Part shown: positions 59,454 to 64,000 of the stretch, one piece after another | How the letters are laid out: each line of letters begins with the position of its first letter | Numbering within the stretch: the first letter of the stretch is position 1 | Assembly: GCF_046237605.1 (NCBI RefSeq) | Contig: NZ_CP143542.1 | Location: forward strand, 3,286,001 to 3,350,000 | Direction of reading: 5' to 3' | Length of the DNA: 64,000 bases | Origin: Paraperibacillus marinus | GTDB taxonomy: Bacteria > Bacillota > Bacilli > Bacillales > DSM-1321 | Translations under genes and position numbers: made by a program | The notes under the pieces: generated by a model | The model's database searches: none | The model's input: the letters and a program-made list of their open reading frames with translations, nothing else | What the model was told of the DNA's origin: nothing

Positions 59454-59810
59454 TTATTGCTGGTCTGGTGTTCCGTATGTTTCGTCCAGCGGTTTCAGAA
59501 TGATTTTGTTCAATTCGCCGATGATCATGCTCATGCGCTGTTCTGCATCCATGAGCCGGGAAATGGTTTGGTTCTGCTGTACGAGCGCTACCGTTTTTTG
59601 TGCCTGCTGAATTTCTTCCTGGGAGATGTCCTGTCCAGCCATCTGTTTCTGCTGGATTGTCATCTGGACATTGCGGAAGTTTTCAAACATGCTTTTAGAA
59701 GCAGGATCTGCATTCAATTCAGAGAACCTCTGCTTTAGATCATTAAATTCCTGGCTCTGTCTGATCGCCTTTTCCAACTCATAGGCTGCATCATATATAT
59801 TGTTGCTCAT
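59454..59810 (-). CDS. yheA: YlbF/YmcA-type protein YheA (UPF0342)
   Basis: A 118-residue all-helical protein: NIYDAAYELEKAIRQSQEFN, DLKQRFSELNADPASKSMFE and FRNVQMTIQQKQMAGQDIS match the YlbF/YheA family (DUF964). Relatives YlbF and YmcA form the Y-complex that guides RNase Y; YheA itself has no settled role. The ATG at 59810 has GGGAGGAATT upstream; a longer frame to 59852 is not supported. Confidence 0.88.
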   Translation of the reverse strand: MSNNIYDAAYELEKAIRQSQEFNDLKQRFSELNADPASKSMFENFRNVQMTIQQKQMAGQDISQEEIQQAQKTVALVQQNQTISRLMDAEQRMSMIIGELNKIILKPLDETYGTPDQQ

Positions 59811-60054
59811 GTAAATTCCTCCCTTTGGGCTTTTCTGGTAAATCCTAAGCATTTTAGCTACAGGTTACGTTAACATGTTATCCTCATCGATTGCAAATAA
59901 TAATATGGATGTTTGATGGAATGCCTGAATTCTACCCTATGATACATAAACGTGAATTATGCACGATCCTGCACCCGGCTCCCCCTGTAAGCATCCTGCA
60001 ATCAATGGACTGGCATAATATTAAGAATTATAATGGTAGCATGGAGGGATACGT

Positions 60055-60264
60055 ATGATATCACATTTTACATATGAAAGCCTTTTTAAAGATGCTTCCA
60101 TACCAGGCTGGAAGATTCAGTTTTATTACCAACAGCGCCATTATTCCGCCATTTATCATTCAGACGGCCGGATAGAATGGAAATCTGATACCCCGCCTGC
60201 AGATGATGCGGCTAATATCGAGAGCTATATCCATGAGCTCATGCTGTTCCATGTTTACGAATAA
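60055..60264 (+). CDS. yheE: YheE (DUF5342) family protein
   Basis: A 69-residue protein starting MISHFTYESLFKDASIPGWK with FYYQQRHYSAIYHSDGRIEW and ending SYIHELMLFHVYE. Aromatic-rich, no membrane segment. This is the pattern of B. subtilis YheE, of unknown function, which lies near the yheCD spore genes there; yheC and yheD are not seen here. GGAGG is 8 bases before the ATG. Confidence 0.78.
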   Translation: MISHFTYESLFKDASIPGWKIQFYYQQRHYSAIYHSDGRIEWKSDTPPADDAANIESYIHELMLFHVYE

Positions 60265-60286
60265 TCCAGATATTCCGGAGGCTCCT

Positions 60287-61183
60287 ATGATTAATAAACT
60301 AAAAATCAAATACCCCGGCCTCATCATTCACAAGGCTGCCTCCCCTTTTTATGAGGACTACCATTATTTTACCACATCCTCTGACATATGCTTTGGCATT
60401 CCGAAGGATTCGGCAGCCGGGGGTGAGCTGGAACTTTTAAGAATGATGTTCACTGCCTTGGACCCCGGGGATGACAGCTTTCAGCTCCTCAGCGGGGCTG
60501 AGCAGTGGGAACGATTTTTAACCGGCAGCTCCCGGCACCTGCCACAGGCAACATGGAAGACGGTACGCTTTATTTTCTTTACCGTATTAAGCAAAAACAG
60601 TGAGCGCACGGCTGCAGAGGAAGCTTTTCACACCTTATTTGATTCAGGTTCCGTCATTATTTGGTCTTCAGATAAAAACGGTGTGCTCATTGAACCCATG
60701 ACAACCGATACGTTGGGAAAAGGTGATCTGGAGCCGGTACTCGCCGCGCTCGAAAGCGATTTTTATATCCAGTTCCGCTTATTCATCGGCTCTTTCTATC
60801 CATTGGATTCCTCCCTCAGAGAACAATTTGAATTGGAGAAACAATGTTTTTCAATTGGAGAAAAGTATGTGCCGGGTTACAGGCTTCAGGGCCTTGCAAA
60901 TACATTCCCCTTCCTGCTTGCTTCAGGGCTGGTGCAGGATAAGAAGGATTGGTTCATTGAGCGTCTGCTCGGTGATGTGATCAAGGATGATGAACTTATC
61001 GAGACAGTAAAGACCTATATTGAATGCAGCTCAAATGCGAGCCTTGCTGCCAAGAAACTATTCATGCACCGCAACAGTCTGCAATACCGCATTGATAAAT
61101 TCATTGAAAGGACGGGCCTTGACATCCGCTCCTTCCAGGATGCACTGGCTGCCTACCTGCTGATTGCCTTGTCATCTGCTTAG
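60287..61183 (+). CDS. PucR C-terminal helix-turn-helix regulator (YxkF-like)
   Basis: A 298-residue protein ending in a PucR/CdaR-type helix-turn-helix: VKTYIECSSNASLAAKKLFM then HRNSLQYRIDKFIERTGLDI. The first 230 residues show no known ligand domain that I recognise. GGAGG precedes the ATG at 60287; the open frame further upstream overlaps yheE and is rejected. It lies directly upstream of msmX; in B. subtilis the similar YxkF gene is also beside msmX, so it may regulate sugar uptake, which is inference. Confidence 0.8.
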   Translation: MINKLKIKYPGLIIHKAASPFYEDYHYFTTSSDICFGIPKDSAAGGELELLRMMFTALDPGDDSFQLLSGAEQWERFLTGSSRHLPQATWKTVRFIFFTVLSKNSERTAAEEAFHTLFDSGSVIIWSSDKNGVLIEPMTTDTLGKGDLEPVLAALESDFYIQFRLFIGSFYPLDSSLREQFELEKQCFSIGEKYVPGYRLQGLANTFPFLLASGLVQDKKDWFIERLLGDVIKDDELIETVKTYIECSSNASLAAKKLFMHRNSLQYRIDKFIERTGLDIRSFQDALAAYLLIALSSA

Positions 61184-61302
61184 AATTGGGCACCCTGCCT
61201 AAAGGGTGTCCATTCTTTTTGTGCACGTTTACATATCGTTATTTCCCGGCTTGTCATACAATCAATTTATAATCGTTACATATAAATCAGGAGGTTATAA
61301 AA

Positions 61303-62421
61303 ATGGCAGAACTTCGCTTAGACCATATCTATAAAATTTATGATAATAAAGTAACAGCAGTTTCCGATTTCAACCTTCATATCCAGGATAAAGAATTCAT
61401 CGTATTCGTCGGTCCTTCGGGCTGCGGGAAATCTACGACACTTCGTATGATTGCCGGCCTTGAGGAAATTTCAAAAGGCGAATTCCATATCGATGGCAGG
61501 CTTGTGAATGATGTGCCGCCAAAAGACCGCGATATCGCGATGGTGTTCCAGAACTACGCCCTATATCCGCATATGACGGTTTATGATAACATGGCTTTCG
61601 GATTGAAGCTTCGTAAAATGCCAAAAGCTGAAATTGACAGAAGGGTTAAAGATGCCTCAAGGATCCTTGGCCTGGATCCGTATCTCGACAGGAAACCAAA
61701 GGCACTATCAGGCGGTCAGCGCCAGCGTGTTGCACTTGGCCGCGCCATTGTCCGTGATGCTAAGGTCTTCCTTATGGATGAGCCGCTCTCAAACCTGGAT
61801 GCCAAGCTGCGTGTTCAGATGCGTGCAGAAATTGCCAAGCTTCACAAACGCCTTGAAACCACTACTATTTATGTAACACATGACCAGACGGAAGCCATGA
61901 CCATGGCAACGAGATTGGTTGTAATGAAAGACGGACTCATCCAGCAGGTTGGATCTCCAAAAGAAGTATATGAAAATCCTGAAAATGTTTTTGTCGGCGG
62001 ATTCATCGGCTCCCCAGCCATGAACTTCCTGAACGGCACCCTTCAAGGCGGTAAATTTGTGATCGGCGATGTATCCGTAACTGTTCCAGAAGGAAAATTA
62101 AAGACTCTCCGTGAACAGGGTTATGACGGCAAAGAATTGATCCTGGGCGTTCGTCCTGAGGATCTGCACGATGAGCCGATCTTTGTGGAATCCAGCGACT
62201 CTGTCATCAAAGCCCATATTGAAGTGGCTGAACTGATGGGTGCAGAATTCATGCTTTACTCTCAACTCGGCGGCCAGGACTTTGTTGCCCGCGTAGATGC
62301 CCGTACGATTGTACAGGCAGGCGACACTCTTGATCTTGCACTGGACATGAACAAGGTCCACTTCTTTGATAAAGAGACTGAATCCCGTATCCGTCCACAG
62401 CGCCAGACCGTTACTGTATAA
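61303..62421 (+). CDS. msmX: Multi-sugar ABC transporter ATPase MsmX (UgpC-type)
   Basis: A 372-residue ATPase: Walker A VGPSGCGKSTTLRMIAGL, Q-loop MVFQNYALYPHMTVYDN, signature LSGGQRQRVALGRAI, Walker B VFLMDEPLSNLDAKLR and H-loop THDQTEAMT. The C-terminal 130 residues are the TOBE/OB regulatory part (LGVRPEDLHDEP). MsmX energises several sugar and oligosaccharide permeases encoded elsewhere. AGGAGG sits 9 bases before the ATG, and a terminator follows. Confidence 0.94.
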   Translation: MAELRLDHIYKIYDNKVTAVSDFNLHIQDKEFIVFVGPSGCGKSTTLRMIAGLEEISKGEFHIDGRLVNDVPPKDRDIAMVFQNYALYPHMTVYDNMAFGLKLRKMPKAEIDRRVKDASRILGLDPYLDRKPKALSGGQRQRVALGRAIVRDAKVFLMDEPLSNLDAKLRVQMRAEIAKLHKRLETTTIYVTHDQTEAMTMATRLVVMKDGLIQQVGSPKEVYENPENVFVGGFIGSPAMNFLNGTLQGGKFVIGDVSVTVPEGKLKTLREQGYDGKELILGVRPEDLHDEPIFVESSDSVIKAHIEVAELMGAEFMLYSQLGGQDFVARVDARTIVQAGDTLDLALDMNKVHFFDKETESRIRPQRQTVTV

Positions 62422-62434
62422 TACAAGAAAAATT

Positions 62435-62463
62435 AAGGAGCCGGCACCCAGCCGGCTCCTTTT
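62435..62463 (+). terminator. Terminator of msmX
   Basis: AAGGAGCCGGC / GCCGGCTCCTT perfect stem with an ACCCA loop and T-run. Confidence 0.92.
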
Positions 62464-62706
62464 CTATTCCTTTACAAACAGGACCCGGTCGTGCCCGCAT
62501 GAAGGGCATGACAGGAGATGAGGACATATTTCATCTTCCGAGCTGTTTTTAAAGCCGTCTCCTAGTTTAACGGTTTCTTCATCATTATAATGACCATACG
62601 GATCCAGATAATCAGAAACCTTGCCCGAATCTTCCATATCTGTCCCGCAGACACTGCAGAACGCCTCCAGCTTTTTAAATCCATTGCAATATGGACACAT
62701 TCCCAT
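62464..62706 (-). CDS. Small zinc-ribbon protein, unknown
   Basis: An 80-residue protein with three CxxC-type knuckles: MCPYCNGFKK, FCSVCGTDME and CPHLLSCPSCGHDRVLFVKE, so likely two zinc sites. An acidic central linker (SDYLDPYGHYNDEETVKLGD) separates them. No family name is recognised. GGGGGGATCGAG precedes the ATG. Its stop lies at the msmX terminator, and 145 bases separate it from fumC on the same strand. Confidence 0.7.
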   Translation of the reverse strand: MGMCPYCNGFKKLEAFCSVCGTDMEDSGKVSDYLDPYGHYNDEETVKLGDGFKNSSEDEICPHLLSCPSCGHDRVLFVKE

Positions 62707-62851
62707 CTCGATCCCCCCTATGCTGTTAGTATGGTTAGGAATCTTAGGCAGTATGTGAAGGATTCATCCAACCTGCTATCATGTTGCACATCCAGCATAC
62801 GGTTCCTTGACATAGCCAGGGGCAGCAGTCAGGCCGCTCGCTCCAGCACCT

Positions 62852-64000
62852 TTAATTCTTATTTACCATTTTTCCGGGATCCACCCATTCATCAAACTGC
62901 TCATCTGTAACATATCCGAGATGCAGGGCAGCCTCCTTCAGAGTCAGGTTTTCATTAAAGGCATATTTTGCAATCTCAGCGGCTTTTTCATAGCCGATAT
63001 GAGGGTTCAGGGCTGTTACAAGCATAAGGGACTGGTCCACATATTCCTTGATTTTTTCCCTGTTTGCTTCAAGACCTTCAATGCAGTTTTTATGGAAGGA
63101 TGCCATGCCATCAGCCAGCAGCTGTACCGACTGCAGAAAGTTATAGATAATGACCGGTTTAAATACATTCAGCTCGAAATTTCCCTGGCTTGCTGCAAAG
63201 GAAATCGCGGCATCATTTCCAAATACCTGGACGGCTGCCATTGTCAGCGCTTCACTCTGTGTTGGATTCACTTTCCCGGGCATGATGGAGCTTCCTGGCT
63301 CATTAGCCGGTATAGTCAGCTCTCCGATGCCGCTCCTCGGCCCGCTTGCGAGCCACCTGACATCATTTGCAATCTTCATAAGATCTGCAGCAAGTCCCTT
63401 TATTGCCCCGTGGGCATAAACCAGTTCATCATGGCTTGTTAATGCATGAAAAAAATTCCGGCTTGGACGGAAAGGATAGCCCGTCCCGCTTTCAATATAG
63501 CGCGCAGCTGTAACTGCAAAGTCCCTGTCCGCATTGATTCCGGTGCCGACGGCCGTCCCGCCAAGCGCCAGATTCAGCAGCTGGCGGCTGCTTTCTTCAA
63601 TCATTTCTGAACTGCGTTCAAGCATCGCCCTCCAGCCGCTGATTTCCTGTCCTAGCGTCAGGGGAGTCGCATCCTGGAGATGGGTGCGCCCTATTTTGAC
63701 AAGGTCCCGATACTCTTCTTCCTTTGCGGCCAGGGCCTCCTCAAGTTTTCGGAGCGGAGGAAGGAGCTGGTCCGCTACAGCCTTATATGCAGCTATATGC
63801 ATGGCTGTAGGGAATGTGTCATTGGAGCTTTGTGACATATTGACATCATCATTTGGATGAACTCTTTCCAGGCTGCCTGCCTCATGCAGAAGATGGGTGG
63901 CACGGTTCGAAATGACCTCGTTCACATTCATATTTGTCTGAGTACCGCTCCCTGTCTGCCAGACTACCAAGGGAAAATGATCGTCATATTCGCCGTCCAT
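62852..64000 (-). CDS. fumC: Fumarate hydratase class II FumC (CitG), 5' end outside window
   Basis: The visible 382 residues cover the main part and C-terminus of a class II fumarase. VVWQTGSGTQTNMNVNEVIS, SNDTFPTAMHIAAYKA, IGRTHLQDATPLTLGQEISG and the signature GSSIMPGKVNPTQSEALTM are present, and the end reads MLVTALNPHIGYEKAAEIAK. It interconverts fumarate and malate in the TCA cycle. The N-terminal about 80 residues lie beyond 64000, so the in-window methionine is not the true start. In B. subtilis the gene is named citG. Confidence 0.95.
   Translation of the reverse strand: MDGEYDDHFPLVVWQTGSGTQTNMNVNEVISNRATHLLHEAGSLERVHPNDDVNMSQSSNDTFPTAMHIAAYKAVADQLLPPLRKLEEALAAKEEEYRDLVKIGRTHLQDATPLTLGQEISGWRAMLERSSEMIEESSRQLLNLALGGTAVGTGINADRDFAVTAARYIESGTGYPFRPSRNFFHALTSHDELVYAHGAIKGLAADLMKIANDVRWLASGPRSGIGELTIPANEPGSSIMPGKVNPTQSEALTMAAVQVFGNDAAISFAASQGNFELNVFKPVIIYNFLQSVQLLADGMASFHKNCIEGLEANREKIKEYVDQSLMLVTALNPHIGYEKAAEIAKYAFNENLTLKEAALHLGYVTDEQFDEWVDPGKMVNKN

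Overview
The window is a piece of a chromosome from an endospore-forming, potentially competent member of the Bacillaceae. The gerP spore germination operon, comK, scoC, yhaL, yjcZ, the hemEHY cluster, ecsABC, prsA and the yhaMNOPQ block are all present, in an order close to the yis/yhj/yhf/yha region of Bacillus subtilis. Shine-Dalgarno sequences are strong, and TTG or GTG starts are common. The species cannot be named from sequence reading alone. No rRNA, tRNA, prophage or CRISPR array was seen.

Layout. 0-5 kb: the end of a DUF418 membrane protein gene, the six-gene gerPABCDEF operon behind a SigK-type promoter, then an ECF sigma / anti-sigma pair with its own SigX-like promoter. 5-13 kb (minus strand): hlpB (yisB), addA and addB for double-strand break repair, and a TVP38-type membrane protein. 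13-18 kb: yhjD, comK, a DUF5052 protein, an IDEAL-domain protein, the yhfN protease and azlCD. 18-25 kb: an EamA exporter, a decayed SnoaL-like gene, lcfB with a FadR box, lplJ, yhfI and yhfH. 25-30 kb: TetR regulator yhgD, the heme genes hemY-hemH-hemE and hmoB. 30-35 kb: a DUF2515 protein, a PAP2 phosphatase and ecsC-ecsB-ecsA, with ecsB frameshifted. 36-42 kb: hit, serC, trpP with a TRAP site, yhaH, scoC, a small membrane protein, yjcZ, prsA and yhaL.

42-64 kb: a 3-kb insertion with IS1182-like ends carrying a chemoreceptor sits in what looks like the duplicated terminator of yhaM. Then follow yhaM, yhaN, yhaO, yhaP, yhaQ, yhzD, yhaR, an acyl-CoA ligase, hemZ, yhaX, yheA, yheE, a PucR-type regulator, msmX, a zinc-ribbon protein and the truncated fumC.

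Themes. Heme synthesis (hemE, hemH, hemY, hemZ) sits with heme turnover (hmoB). Fatty acid use is represented by lcfB, the second acyl-CoA ligase and yhaR. DNA repair has addAB with hlpB, and yhaNO. Secretion and protease control involves prsA, ecs and scoC. Nearly all genes are conserved housekeeping or sporulation genes. The less ordinary material lies between genes: three families of dispersed or local repeats, an IS-bounded insertion, gene remnants and several operator-like palindromes. I did not find a convincing multi-gene undescribed system.
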